Source: Mollicutes bacterium
GTDB lineage: Bacteria; Bacillota_I; Bacilli_A; Izemoplasmatales; Izemoplasmataceae
Direction of reading: 5' to 3'
DNA length: 64,000 bases
NCBI GenBank assembly: GCA_003551005.1
Contig: PULR01000039.1
Coordinates: 29,892-93,891 of the forward strand
Part shown: in pieces, positions 1 to 9,915 of the stretch
Position numbering within the stretch: the stretch's first letter is position 1
How the letters are laid out: each line of letters opens with the position of its first letter
The notes under the pieces: model-generated
What the model was told of the DNA's origin: nothing
Database searches by the model: none
Seen by the model: the letters and a program-made list of their open reading frames with translations, nothing else
Translations under genes and position numbers: made by a program

Positions 1-1740
1 CACCCCGACATCATTGAGTTCATCGTCTCGAAAATGCAGAACCCGAAAATCCTGCAGTTTCTAAGCGAAACCATCGAGGACCCTCTCATTCGCGACACGG
101 CACAGAAGAAACTGAAATTCATCCCCCTCAGCGAAGAAGAGGCGGAAATCAACGAATACATTCTCGAGCGCGCACGTCAGAACCCTGATGAGTTCTCGAA
201 ACAAATCGTCGACAAGGCGTTCGAACGCTTGAACAAAGGCGGTCATTATGAAATCGAGGACGAGGACTTCCTCAGCGGCGCCAACATTTCGGTCGCCATC
301 ACCGACGATTTCATGCGGGCATTAGAGAACGATGAGGTTCATGAACTGCGCTTCCCGGACGTCGACAGCTATGAAGGGCAGGAGAAAGCGGACTACGACC
401 GGCTCTGGTCAAAGGTCGGAGACGTCCGGGAGTGGGAAGCGATGGGCTACAAGACCAAAGTCCACTACAAAGTCCGCGCAAAAGACCTGTGGAATCTCAT
501 CAACATCTGTGCGACCTATTCCGCGGAGCCCGGCATCTTCTTCATCGACAACGCCAACAACAAGACGAACGCCATCGGCTACGGCCAGAAAGTCGTCTGC
601 ACCAACCCTTGCGGAGAGCAGCCGCTCGCTCCCTACTCCGTGTGCAACCTCTCCGCGATCAACCTTGCCAACATGGTCGATCAGAAGAACAAGGACGTCG
701 ACTACGAGAAGCTCGGACGTACGGTCTCCCGGGCTGTCCGTCTGCTCGACAACGTGATCGACAAGACACACTATTTCCTTGAGGAGAACCGCAACCAGGC
801 CCTTGGGGAACGCCGCATCGGCCTAGGTGTGATGGGGCTGCACGATCTGCTCATCTGGTGCAACCGCCGATACGGCGCCGACGACGGCATCGCCTTCATC
901 GACAAGCTGTTCCGCTTCATCGCCACAAAAGCCTATGAAGCCAGCATCGAGCTGGCCAAAGAGAAGGGGCCGTTCCCCTTCCTCGAAACAGAAGGCGACC
1001 GCGAACGCTTCATCAACAGCGGCTACATGCAGACCATGCCCGAATCCATCCGGGAGGGCGTCCGCAAGCATGGGATCCGCAATTCCCATCTGCTCACCAT
1101 CGCACCGACGGGGTCGACCGGCACCATGGTCGGCGTCTCGACAGGCCTTGAGCCCTATTTCGCCTTCAGCTATTTCCGCAGCGGCCGTCTGGGCAAATTC
1201 ATAGAAGTCAACGCAAAAATCGTCGAGGATTACCTTGAAGCCTATCCCGGCTACACGAAGGACACCCTGCCGGACACCTTCCGCAGCGCGATGGACCTCT
1301 CCCCTGAAGAGCACGTCAAGGTCCAATGCACCATCCAGCGCTGGGTCGATTCCTCCATCTCGAAGACGGTCAACGCCCCGAAGGGCTATAGCGTCGAAGA
1401 AGTTGAACAGATCTACCGCCGGCTCTATCATTGCGGCGCAAAAGGTGGAACCGTCTATGTCGACGGGTCTCGCGACGCCCAGGTCCTCACGCTCAAGAAG
1501 GATGACAGGCAAGGAGGCAAGCAGGTCGATATCCAGGACCTCGGACTGGATGTCGAGGAAGAACCCGAACCGAAGAAGAAAGACCCGAAAATCCCCGGAC
1601 AGCGGGCGGACCGACAGGACCGCAACATCGGCGTCGAAGTCGGCGACCTCTGTCCTGTCTGCCTTGAAGGCACTGTCAAGGACCTCGGCGGATGCCACAC
1701 CTGCACCAACTGCAATGCACAGCTTAAATGCGGATTGTAA
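1..1740 (+). CDS. nrdJ: Adenosylcobalamin-dependent (class II) ribonucleoside-diphosphate reductase, C-terminal part, 5' truncated by window edge
   Basis: Frame is open from base 1 (HPDIIEFIVSKMQNPK...). Motifs CTNPCGEQPLAPYSVCNLSAINL, GLGVMGLHDLL and APTGSTGTMVG, plus a C-terminal Cys-rich tail CPVCLEGTVKDLGGCHTCTNCNAQLKCG typical of B12-dependent RNR. Confidence 0.93.
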   Translation, partial: HPDIIEFIVSKMQNPKILQFLSETIEDPLIRDTAQKKLKFIPLSEEEAEINEYILERARQNPDEFSKQIVDKAFERLNKGGHYEIEDEDFLSGANISVAITDDFMRALENDEVHELRFPDVDSYEGQEKADYDRLWSKVGDVREWEAMGYKTKVHYKVRAKDLWNLINICATYSAEPGIFFIDNANNKTNAIGYGQKVVCTNPCGEQPLAPYSVCNLSAINLANMVDQKNKDVDYEKLGRTVSRAVRLLDNVIDKTHYFLEENRNQALGERRIGLGVMGLHDLLIWCNRRYGADDGIAFIDKLFRFIATKAYEASIELAKEKGPFPFLETEGDRERFINSGYMQTMPESIREGVRKHGIRNSHLLTIAPTGSTGTMVGVSTGLEPYFAFSYFRSGRLGKFIEVNAKIVEDYLEAYPGYTKDTLPDTFRSAMDLSPEEHVKVQCTIQRWVDSSISKTVNAPKGYSVEEVEQIYRRLYHCGAKGGTVYVDGSRDAQVLTLKKDDRQGGKQVDIQDLGLDVEEEPEPKKKDPKIPGQRADRQDRNIGVEVGDLCPVCLEGTVKDLGGCHTCTNCNAQLKCGL

Positions 1741-1764
1741 AAAGGCGCCTCGCGCCTTTTTTTG
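1741..1764 (+). terminator. Rho-independent terminator after nrdJ
   Basis: AAAGGCGC-ctc-GCGCCTTTTTTT directly after the stop codon. Confidence 0.8.
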
Positions 1765-1807
1765 TGCCTTCTGCAAATCGTGTTACACTAAAGATGAGGT
1801 GATCGGT

Positions 1808-3064
1808 TTGAGAAAAGCCTATGCAGTCGGTTTCCGACGACACGTGAAGAAAGACTCCCTTCGATACAGTCTCGAAGAGCTCAAGAACCTGGCCGGCTCT
1901 CTGGGGATTGATGTCATCCGTACCTTCACCCAGTCTTCCGAGCAGATCACGCCGGCCTACAAAGTCGGCACCGGCAAGCTTGAAGAGATGCGAGCCCTAC
2001 TCGAAGAGGAATCGATCGACTACGTCATCTTCGATGAAGAGCTGACGAACACCCAGATTCGAAACCTCGAGGAAGTCCTCAACGTTGCAATCATCGACCG
2101 GACGTTGCTGATTCTTGAAACATTCGCCAAACGCGCCAAGACCAAGGAAGCGATGCTGCAGGTGGAGATTGCGCAGCTAAAATATCTGAAACCGAGACTC
2201 ACCTCGATGCGGACATCCTTCGCCCAGCAGCAAGGCGGCATCGGCCAGAGGGGTCCGGGCGAGAAAAAACTTGAGCTCGACCGCCGCAAGATCGACCGTG
2301 ACATCAACAACCTAGAGCATCAGCTCAAGAACATCACCCGCACCCGCAAAAGCAACCGCCGTCGCCGGAAACTCTCTCCGATCAAGAACGTCGCCATCGT
2401 CGGTTATACGAACGCCGGCAAGTCGACGCTCATGAACGCGTTGTTGAAACAGTCCAAGCACGGCCCGGAGAATAAGAGCGTCGCTGTCGAGGACCGGCTT
2501 TTCGCCACACTTGAAACCGCGACGCGTCAGATACGTTTCAAGGAACGCAAGCCGTTCACGCTCACGGACACCATCGGCTTCATCAGCAAGCTCCCCCACG
2601 AACTTGTTGAATCCTTCAAAGCGACGCTTGAAGAGATCAGCGAGGCCGACCTTCTCCTGCATGTCGTCGATTTCTCGCACCCTTACTACCTCGATCAGGT
2701 CCAGACGACCGAAAAGGTATTGGAAGAAATCGGCGTCGAGGATGTCGAGACGCTTTATGTCTTCAACAAAATCGACCTAAACAACGCCGTGCTGCCGCCA
2801 AATTTCCAACCCGCCATCAAAGTCTCCCTCAAGGACGGCACCAACCTCGACACGCTCGTCGAAACCATCAACGAGATGCTCTTCAGGGACGATGCCGTCA
2901 TCGTCTATTCCATTCCCCAGGACAAAGGTGAGATTGTACACATGCTCAACGAGTACGCGGAGATTCTCGATAAGGAGTATGAAAACAATACAGTCCGCAT
3001 TCGTGCGCGGGTATCGAAGCCGCTTCGTGAAGACCTTCGTCCCTATGAGCTTCGCCCAGAATAA
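1808..3064 (+). CDS. hflX: GTPase HflX
   Basis: TTG start at 1808 behind AGGTGAT; the track ORF from 1235 is an upstream artefact. Motifs GIGQRGPGEKKLELDRR, GYTNAGKSTLMNALL, DTIGFISKLPHELVESFKATLEE, NKIDL. Confidence 0.93.
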   Translation: MRKAYAVGFRRHVKKDSLRYSLEELKNLAGSLGIDVIRTFTQSSEQITPAYKVGTGKLEEMRALLEEESIDYVIFDEELTNTQIRNLEEVLNVAIIDRTLLILETFAKRAKTKEAMLQVEIAQLKYLKPRLTSMRTSFAQQQGGIGQRGPGEKKLELDRRKIDRDINNLEHQLKNITRTRKSNRRRRKLSPIKNVAIVGYTNAGKSTLMNALLKQSKHGPENKSVAVEDRLFATLETATRQIRFKERKPFTLTDTIGFISKLPHELVESFKATLEEISEADLLLHVVDFSHPYYLDQVQTTEKVLEEIGVEDVETLYVFNKIDLNNAVLPPNFQPAIKVSLKDGTNLDTLVETINEMLFRDDAVIVYSIPQDKGEIVHMLNEYAEILDKEYENNTVRIRARVSKPLREDLRPYELRPE

Positions 3065-3086
3065 AAAAGCCCGTGAGGGCTTTTTT
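3063..3086. terminator. Bidirectional terminator hflX/dusB
   Basis: AAAAAAGCCC-gtga-GGGCTTTTTT between convergent genes. Confidence 0.8.
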
Positions 3087-4063
3087 CACGAGCCTGGAGG
3101 GTTGCCCCTCTGGTAGGCTTTGAGCAACTCATCGAGTTCCGCAAGGGTCTCGATGCGGTTCATGTGCCTTTTATAAGGCGCGCTCCCGGGCTGGCCTTTG
3201 AAATACCGGGGGACGTGCGCCCGCATTTCGCGGACGGCGACGTTCTCGCCTTTTTCCTTCGATAGAAGCTGCGCGTGGCGCTTGATGAGCGCGAGACGCG
3301 CTTCTAAAGCGGGCGGTGGCGGTGGCTTGCTGCCCCGCAGATAAGCATCAATCCGGCCAAGGAGCCAGGGATCGCCCCACAGCGCACGACCGACCATGAC
3401 AGCTTCTACGCCCGTGTTCTCAATCATGCGCCTGGCGTCCTCGGGAGACTGGATGTCGCCGTTACCGATCACAGGAATACCCACGGCGCGGACGACTTCC
3501 CGGATGACGCCATGATCGGTCGTCCCGCGGTACATCTGGCTTCTTGTGCGCCCATGGACAGCGACAGCGGCCGCTCCCTCTTCCTCGGCGATCCGCGCAA
3601 TCTCTGGCGCGTTGATGGAGTCAAAATCCCATCCGGAGCGCATCTTCACCGTCACCGGTCGATCAGCGTTCTCGACGAGCGCCCTCAGCACTTTCCTGGC
3701 TGTCTCCTTATCACGCATCAATGCGGCGCCGCCGTTCTTTCGGACGACTTTCTCCACAGGGCAGCCCATGTTCAAATCCAAAACCACGGCCCGGCTACGG
3801 CTGCACGCTAGACGAGCCGCTTCACCCATCGCCTTCGGGTCCGAGCCGAATAGCTGAAGGACGACGTTCCCTTCTTCCTTATCGACCTTGAGCATCTCCA
3901 GAGTGCGGTCGTTGCGATACTGCAGGCCCTTGTCGCTGACCATCTCCGTGTAGAGCAAGCCTTTGCTGAAGGAAGCGAGGATCTGTCGATAGGCTTTGTC
4001 CGTAACCCCCGCCATCGGAGCGACAACGACAGGGTGTGCTGCAAGGTGTTTGGCTATGTCCAT
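3086..4063 (-). CDS. dusB: tRNA-dihydrouridine synthase
   Basis: MDIAKHLAAHPVVVAPMAGVTDKAYR, LNMGCPVEKVVRKNGGAALMRD, GNGDIQSPEDARRMIENTGVEAVMVGRALWGDPWLL. RBS GGAGGAAA before the ATG at 4063. Confidence 0.93.
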   Translation of the reverse strand: MDIAKHLAAHPVVVAPMAGVTDKAYRQILASFSKGLLYTEMVSDKGLQYRNDRTLEMLKVDKEEGNVVLQLFGSDPKAMGEAARLACSRSRAVVLDLNMGCPVEKVVRKNGGAALMRDKETARKVLRALVENADRPVTVKMRSGWDFDSINAPEIARIAEEEGAAAVAVHGRTRSQMYRGTTDHGVIREVVRAVGIPVIGNGDIQSPEDARRMIENTGVEAVMVGRALWGDPWLLGRIDAYLRGSKPPPPPALEARLALIKRHAQLLSKEKGENVAVREMRAHVPRYFKGQPGSAPYKRHMNRIETLAELDELLKAYQRGNPPGS

Positions 4064-4165
4064 GGATACATTTCCTCCTCTTAAGCTATTTTCGCACGGA
4101 AAGGGCGGTTGTTCAACCTTTTCCATTTTTTATATCCGCGTGCTATAATAACAAAAGGTGATACT

Positions 4166-5041
4166 ATGGAAGACTATTTGGCAAAAGCCTACGCGTTCGG
4201 GGGGACTGTGCGCCTCTACGCCGCCCGCACGACCGGCCTGGTCTACGAGGCGCAGAAAATCCATGACCTGTGGCCGACGGCCAGCGTGGCCCTGGGCAGA
4301 CTCCTCACCGGAAGCGTCATCATGGGCGCGATGTATGAAGAGGGCAACGAGCTGACCCTTCGCATCCAGGGAGACGGACCTCTAGAGGGCATGGTCGCCA
4401 CCACCAACGCCAGTGGCGAGGTCCGCGGCTATGTCGGCAACCCGCATGTCTTCATGCAGGGGAAGGACAAGCTGCCGATCGCCCAGGCGGTGGGCAACGG
4501 CGAGATGCATGTCACGAAGGACTTGAAAGTCCGGGACATCTTCACCAGCAGCATCAAGATCCAAAGCGGAGAGATTGCCGAGGATTTCGCCTACTATTTC
4601 ACGGCCAGCGAACAAATTCCTTCCGCCGTCGCGATCGGTGTCGAAGTCGGAACCGAAAACGACATCCAGCATGCCGGCGGGTTCATCCTGCAGCGGATGC
4701 CCGGCTGTCCCGAGGAGACAATCCAGCGTATCGAGAACCGCCTGTCAAGTCTACCCGAAATCACGGAGCTGCTCAGGGACGGCCATTCGCCGGAAGCCAT
4801 CATCCAGGCCATCGCCGATGATGACCATCAGCTGCTTCACACGATGCGCCTTTCCTATACGTGCAACTGCAACCGCGAAAACTTTGAACGCGGACTGATC
4901 TCGCTCGGGAAGCAGCAACTGAAGAAACTGCTCGAAGAAGACGGCCACATCGAGACCGTGTGCCACTTCTGCCGCACGCAGTACCAGTTCAACGCCAAGG
5001 ATATCCGCCGTCTCATCGATGCCACGCAGCGGAACCGCTGA
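4166..5041 (+). CDS. hslO: Hsp33 redox-regulated chaperone
   Basis: MEDYLAKAYAFGGTVRLYAARTTGLVYEAQ; C-terminal CNCNRENFERGL...ETVCHFCRTQYQF zinc-binding CxC/CxxC motif. Confidence 0.95.
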   Translation: MEDYLAKAYAFGGTVRLYAARTTGLVYEAQKIHDLWPTASVALGRLLTGSVIMGAMYEEGNELTLRIQGDGPLEGMVATTNASGEVRGYVGNPHVFMQGKDKLPIAQAVGNGEMHVTKDLKVRDIFTSSIKIQSGEIAEDFAYYFTASEQIPSAVAIGVEVGTENDIQHAGGFILQRMPGCPEETIQRIENRLSSLPEITELLRDGHSPEAIIQAIADDDHQLLHTMRLSYTCNCNRENFERGLISLGKQQLKKLLEEDGHIETVCHFCRTQYQFNAKDIRRLIDATQRNR

Positions 5042-5048
5042 GCAATAG

Positions 5049-5073
5049 AAAAGGCCACCGGGTGGCCTTTTTT
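5049..5073. terminator. Bidirectional terminator hslO/glyA
   Basis: AAAAGGCCAC-cggg-GTGGCCTTTTTT. Confidence 0.75.
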
Positions 5074-6314
5074 CATCGGTAGAGCGGATAGGTCTCCGTC
5101 AACGTGCGGACACGGTCGCGGACATCCTCGAGAGTCGCTTCGTCCTCGGGATGCAGGAGTGTGTCGCGGATCAACCGCGCCACCGCCCGCATCGCATCCT
5201 TGGTGAACCCCCGTGTGGTGAGCGCCGGCGTGCCCAGGCGGATACCGCTCGTGACAAAGGGTTTCTCGGTGTCGTTGGGCACCGTGTTTTTGTTGCAGGT
5301 GATGTGGACGCTCTCGAGCACTTCCTCCGCGTCCTTGCCCGTCAGGCCTGTGAGGGACTTGACCTCGACGAGGACGAGATGGTTGTCGGTTCCTTCACTG
5401 ACCACCTTGAACCCGAGCTTCATCAGCTCATCCGCGAACGCCCGGGCATTCTCGACGACGCGGCGCTGATAGTCCTTGAACTCGCTTGAGAGCGCCTCTT
5501 GGAAGGCGGCGGCCTTGGCGGCGATGATGTGCATCAAAGGCCCGCCCTGGATGCCGGGGAAGACGACGCGGTTGATCGCCTTGTAGAGCTCCTTGTCGTT
5601 AGTCAGCACTATACCGCCACGAGGTCCGCGCAGCGTCTTGTGCGTGGTCGACGTGACGACGTGTGCATGATCGCAGGGGTTGTTGTGGAGTCCGGCAGCC
5701 ACAAGACCGGCGATGTGGGCCATATCGACCATCAGATAGGCGCCGACCTCATCTGCGATCTGGCGGAACCGTGCAAAATCGATTTCCCGTGAATAGGCGC
5801 TCGCGCCGGCGACGATGAGCTTGGGCTTGATCTCCCTGGCCTGCTTGAGCACGCTTTCGTAATCGATGCGTTCCGTCTTCGGGTCGACCCCGTAGCTGTG
5901 GAACGTATAGTCGATACCACTGAAATTGAGCGGATGTCCGTGTGTCAGATGCCCGCCATGGTCCAAGCTCATGCCGAGCACGTGGTCCCCGTGTTCGAGC
6001 AGGGCGCGATAGGCGGCCATGTTGGCGGTCGAGCCCGAATGGGGCTGGACGTTGGCGTAACGGACGTCGAAGAGTTCCTTCGCCCGTTTCCTAGCGAGGT
6101 TTTCTGCGGTATCGACATGCTTGCAGCCGCCATAGTAGCGGCGACCGGGATACCCTTCGGCGTACTTGTTCGTCAGTATGCTTCCATCGACCTCGAGTAT
6201 GGCCTCGGAGACGAAGTTCTCGCTAGCGATGAGCTCGAGATGTCGTTCCTGGCGTTCCTTTTCCTCTTCCATGGCGGCATGGAGTTCAGGGTCCTGTTTC
6301 TTCAATTTTTCCAT
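5073..6314 (-). CDS. glyA: Serine hydroxymethyltransferase
   Basis: [60 protein letters not shown]-lysine motif. Confidence 0.97.
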   Translation of the reverse strand: MEKLKKQDPELHAAMEEEKERQERHLELIASENFVSEAILEVDGSILTNKYAEGYPGRRYYGGCKHVDTAENLARKRAKELFDVRYANVQPHSGSTANMAAYRALLEHGDHVLGMSLDHGGHLTHGHPLNFSGIDYTFHSYGVDPKTERIDYESVLKQAREIKPKLIVAGASAYSREIDFARFRQIADEVGAYLMVDMAHIAGLVAAGLHNNPCDHAHVVTSTTHKTLRGPRGGIVLTNDKELYKAINRVVFPGIQGGPLMHIIAAKAAAFQEALSSEFKDYQRRVVENARAFADELMKLGFKVVSEGTDNHLVLVEVKSLTGLTGKDAEEVLESVHITCNKNTVPNDTEKPFVTSGIRLGTPALTTRGFTKDAMRAVARLIRDTLLHPEDEATLEDVRDRVRTLTETYPLYR

Positions 6315-6984
6315 TTGTATCCTCCTTCGCGAGTATCCGTGGCTTGATGTAACGCTGGTTCACCCACATGATGGCGACGATGCTGGCGGCTAGAAGCGCG
6401 AGTACAATCAGACCGCTGATGAACCAGAAAGATCCGGGCACGAAACGGCACATGACATCGTCGGGTCCGCAGGTCCACGGGGCGGGATCATCGAAAGGCA
6501 GATCGAAAAGCAGCACGTGGAAATAATGGAAGAACGAGCCGAAATCGACCACCATCCAGGCCCCGACGAAGAGTGTGAAGAAAAGCGGTACATAATAGAT
6601 GTCGCGCAGCGTCTCATAAAGGAGCCGAGGCGTCTTCCTGGCCATGAGCGTGAGCGAAGCTGCCACGATGAGGGCCCCCGCCAGGCCAAGGACCCGTATG
6701 CCGGTGTAGACCGTGCGGACATCCTGCATGTGCAGAATCTCGTTCTCGTTCATCACCGGCTCCTCGTCCCCGGGATAGGCCCCGAATTCAAGGTCGTCAC
6801 TGAGATAGTTCATGTAGGCGGTGATGTTGCGGTTGAAATAGCTGTAATCGAAATCCACTTCGTCGTGCTCCGCATGCAGACCTTCATGAAGCGCAAGATA
6901 GGGATATGTGGTCAAAAGGGAGGCGAAAAGGGCGATGAGGAACACCGGCGTGAAGAGTGAAACCAGGTATTTCAGTATGCGCAT
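6286..6984 (-). CDS. DUF1461/TIGR01906-like integral membrane protein
   Basis: Four predicted TM segments; [12 protein letters not shown]...[19 protein letters not shown] pattern recalled for the TIGR01906 family. Its 3' end overlaps glyA by 29 nt. Confidence 0.7.
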   Translation of the reverse strand: MRILKYLVSLFTPVFLIALFASLLTTYPYLALHEGLHAEHDEVDFDYSYFNRNITAYMNYLSDDLEFGAYPGDEEPVMNENEILHMQDVRTVYTGIRVLGLAGALIVAASLTLMARKTPRLLYETLRDIYYVPLFFTLFVGAWMVVDFGSFFHYFHVLLFDLPFDDPAPWTCGPDDVMCRFVPGSFWFISGLIVLALLAASIVAIMWVNQRYIKPRILAKEDTNGKIEETGP

Positions 6985-7008
6985 GCCGGACCCTCCCTCG
7001 GATCTGCG

Positions 7009-7863
7009 TTATTCGATTCCTTCAAGATGTTCGAAGCATTCAAGCGTGTTCTCGAGTAAGCTGGCGATGGTCATCGGACCGACTCCTCCGGGGACGGGGG
7101 TGATGTAGGAGGCTTTCTCCTTGACGCCCTCGAAGTCGACATCGCCGACCAGTTTCCCCTCGACGCGGTTGATGCCGACATCGATGACGATGCAGCCTTC
7201 CTTGACCATGTCCGCGGTGACCAGGTTCACGACCCCGGCGGCGGAGACAATGATATCCGCATGACGGGCGTGCGGTTTCAGATCCCGGGTCTTGGAGTGG
7301 GCATAGGTGACGGTGCACTTCTCTTCAAGCAGAAGCATCCCGATGGGCTTGCCGGCGATGTTGCTGGTGCCGATGACGAAAGCCTCCTTGCCGACAAGGT
7401 CCACATCCAGTCCCTTGAGCATGGACAGCACACCCTTGGGGGTTGCCGGCAGAATACCTTTGGCACCGGTGTGTACCGCCGCGATGTTCAGCGGATGGAA
7501 CCCATCGACGTCTTTCTCCTTGCGGATAGTCTCGATGACCTTGTCCGAATCCATGTGAGAGGGCAGGGGAAGCTGGACAAGCAGGCCGTGGACATCCGGG
7601 TCCTCGTTGAGTTCACGGACGATCTCCAGCAGTTCCTCCTCGCTGATCGATGCCTCCTTATGGATAATCGTGCTTTTCATCCCCGCGCGTTCGCTGTCCC
7701 GTTTCTTGCGCTTCACGTAGGAAAGCGAGGCGGGATTGTCGCCGACGATGACTACGACGAGGTGCGGTACTTTTCCGTAGCTTTCCTTGATTTCGGCGAC
7801 ACGCTCGCCGACATTGTGTCGGATCTGTTTCGAGAGTTGCTTGCCATCAATGATTTCAGCCAT
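7009..7863 (-). CDS. folD: Bifunctional methylenetetrahydrofolate dehydrogenase/cyclohydrolase
   Basis: VGDNPASLSYVKRKKRDSERAGM, GLLVQLPLPSHMDSDKVIETI, PVPGGVGPMTIASLLENTLE. Confidence 0.96.
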   Translation of the reverse strand: MAEIIDGKQLSKQIRHNVGERVAEIKESYGKVPHLVVVIVGDNPASLSYVKRKKRDSERAGMKSTIIHKEASISEEELLEIVRELNEDPDVHGLLVQLPLPSHMDSDKVIETIRKEKDVDGFHPLNIAAVHTGAKGILPATPKGVLSMLKGLDVDLVGKEAFVIGTSNIAGKPIGMLLLEEKCTVTYAHSKTRDLKPHARHADIIVSAAGVVNLVTADMVKEGCIVIDVGINRVEGKLVGDVDFEGVKEKASYITPVPGGVGPMTIASLLENTLECFEHLEGIE

Positions 7864-8386
7864 GGTTCTCTCCTTTCAGTCGATACGAATCCACGATCTC
7901 CCCGAAAAACATGATGTGGGTGTCATGCTGGGGGTAGTAGCGTTCCTTGATGCGTTCATCTATCAACGCGGGTTCCTGCGTCTGCCGATAGATCATCCGG
8001 CACTCGTAGTGAAGTTCGCAGTCCGCGATGATGGGACTGTTCACTTTGTTCGCTTCCCGGAGGGTCAGATTGGCCGTCTTGAACTTGTCGATGTCCCGGC
8101 CGGATTCGGTTCCGGCCACTTTCAGGGCTTGTTTCAGCGTGCCGTAGGCGGGGACGTTGATGGTGTAATCATCCGCGTTGAGCAGAAGGTCGTAGGTGTG
8201 CCGCGAATAGCGTACATAGGCGATGAAGGTGGGACGTCCCCAGATCACGCCGATGTGCCCCCAGGCAATCGTCATCGTATTGGTCTCGCCCCTGCGGTCA
8301 CGGACCGTGATGAACACGCCCTTGGGAAGCTGTTTCAACAACTTTTCCCCGTCTTGATAGAACGTCTCGTGATAGCCATCAATCAT
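7856..8386 (-). CDS. Flavin reductase-like domain protein
   Basis: GVFITVRDRRGETNTMTIAWGHIGVIWGRPTFIAYVRYSRHTYDLLLNADDYTINVP. Confidence 0.8.
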   Translation of the reverse strand: MIDGYHETFYQDGEKLLKQLPKGVFITVRDRRGETNTMTIAWGHIGVIWGRPTFIAYVRYSRHTYDLLLNADDYTINVPAYGTLKQALKVAGTESGRDIDKFKTANLTLREANKVNSPIIADCELHYECRMIYRQTQEPALIDERIKERYYPQHDTHIMFFGEIVDSYRLKGENHG

Positions 8387-9885
8387 TCACTCTCACCTCC
8401 GAGGAACAGCTCGCCGTATTTTTCCTTGAGATAACGGACATAATAGGATGGATTGAAGCTTTCACCCGTGACCCGCTCGAGAATCTCCCCCGGGCCAATG
8501 CTGGAGCCGAAGCAATGAATCTTCTCCCTCAGCCAGTCGTTGATCTCTTGTAGGTTGTCCTCGCGGATCAGGCGGTCGAAATCGATCTCCTTGCGGATGG
8601 TGTAGTAGATCTGTGCGGCATAGGCACTGCCAAGGGCGTAGGTGGGGAAGTAGCCGAACATGCCGGTGCTCCAGTGGACATCCTGCAGAATGCCGTCGCT
8701 GTCTCGTTCGACATCGATGTTGAGGTATTCTTTCATCTTCCGGTTCCACAGGTCGGGAAGCTCGTCGACGCTGACACGGTCCTCGAAGATGTCGCGCTCG
8801 ATCTCATAGCGCAGAAGGATGTGCAACGGATAGGTCAGCTCATCCGCCTCGACGCGGATGAAGGATTCATCCACATGGTTGACGGCGCGATAGAACGTCT
8901 CCACATCAACGTCCTTTAGCTGCTTTCCGAAGCGCTGTTTGAGGGCGGGAAGGTGAGCCTCCCAGAACGCCCGGCTGCGACCGATCATGTTTTCATAGAA
9001 ACGGGACTGCGATTCATGGATGCCCTTCGACGCGCCGCCGTTGAGGTTGGTCATGTCGAACATCTCATCGATCTGCTGTTCATAGAGGGCGTGTCCGAGT
9101 TCGTGGATGGCAGCGAAGATGGAGGAGAACAGATAATCCTCGAGATAGCGGACGGTGAAGCGCACATCCTTCGAATGCGTCCCCCAGGTGAAGGGATGGA
9201 CGCTCTCTTTTAAAAGCCCCTTGTCGAAATCGAAGCCGAAGACGCCCATCAGATATTCCACGAAGGCTTTCTGTTCATCACGGTCGTATCGGGCGTTCAT
9301 GAAGGCGGGCGGGTCCTCCCGGCGCTTAAGTACTTTTTTGGTGAACGGCACGAGCTCATCTTTCACAGTCTGGAAGAACGCATCGTACTGTTCTCTGTCC
9401 ATCCCCTCTTCAAAATCGTCGAGCAGGACATCGTATGGGTGCGTATCCGGGGCCCGATAGCCGAGCATGCGCTTCCTCATCTCAATGATTTTCTTGAGGT
9501 AGGGCTGAAAGATTGAAAAATCGCTCTTCTCTTTGGCGGTCTCCCACTCTTTCTGGGAGAGGTTCACCAGCTGGGTGAATTCGATGTAGTCCTTCTTCGG
9601 GATTTTCACAATCTTGTCGAGGTTTTTCTTGGCTTCCTTGATTTCTTTTTTCTGAATGTCGTTCAACTCGTCAGGGTTGCGGTCGAGCTCATCGACGATG
9701 CGTCGGTATTCCTCGGATGTCTGCAAAGAGAAATGCTCGCCGCTGATCAGGCCGAGCATTTCCGAGCGGTAAGGGAAAGACGCTTTCGGCGCCTCCGTGT
9801 TCGAATCCCAGGAGGCCACCGAAAGCGCTAGCTGATAGGCTTTCATCTGTTTCTGCAATTCCTTGAACCGTTCAAAATCGCTCAT
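8383..9885 (-). CDS. M32 family carboxypeptidase (Taq-type)
   Basis: SIFAAIHELGHALYEQQ (HExxH-type metal site), GGASKGIHESQSRFYENMIGRS, HPFTWGTHSKDVRFTVRY. Confidence 0.93.
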   Translation of the reverse strand: MSDFERFKELQKQMKAYQLALSVASWDSNTEAPKASFPYRSEMLGLISGEHFSLQTSEEYRRIVDELDRNPDELNDIQKKEIKEAKKNLDKIVKIPKKDYIEFTQLVNLSQKEWETAKEKSDFSIFQPYLKKIIEMRKRMLGYRAPDTHPYDVLLDDFEEGMDREQYDAFFQTVKDELVPFTKKVLKRREDPPAFMNARYDRDEQKAFVEYLMGVFGFDFDKGLLKESVHPFTWGTHSKDVRFTVRYLEDYLFSSIFAAIHELGHALYEQQIDEMFDMTNLNGGASKGIHESQSRFYENMIGRSRAFWEAHLPALKQRFGKQLKDVDVETFYRAVNHVDESFIRVEADELTYPLHILLRYEIERDIFEDRVSVDELPDLWNRKMKEYLNIDVERDSDGILQDVHWSTGMFGYFPTYALGSAYAAQIYYTIRKEIDFDRLIREDNLQEINDWLREKIHCFGSSIGPGEILERVTGESFNPSYYVRYLKEKYGELFLGGESE

Positions 9886-9915
9886 CGCACTCTTCCTTTC
9901 GTATATGGCCCGCCT

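Noticed and set aside
823-1776. 317-aa antisense ORF opposite nrdJ, and similar ones at 49275-50252, 43344-44243, 44313-45254, 58392-59462
   Set aside because: All lie opposite clearly identified genes and read as mirror translations without motifs.
1235-1807. N-terminal extension of hflX in the ORF track
   Set aside because: The extension overlaps nrdJ in another frame and crosses its terminator; the RBS-supported start is TTG 1808.
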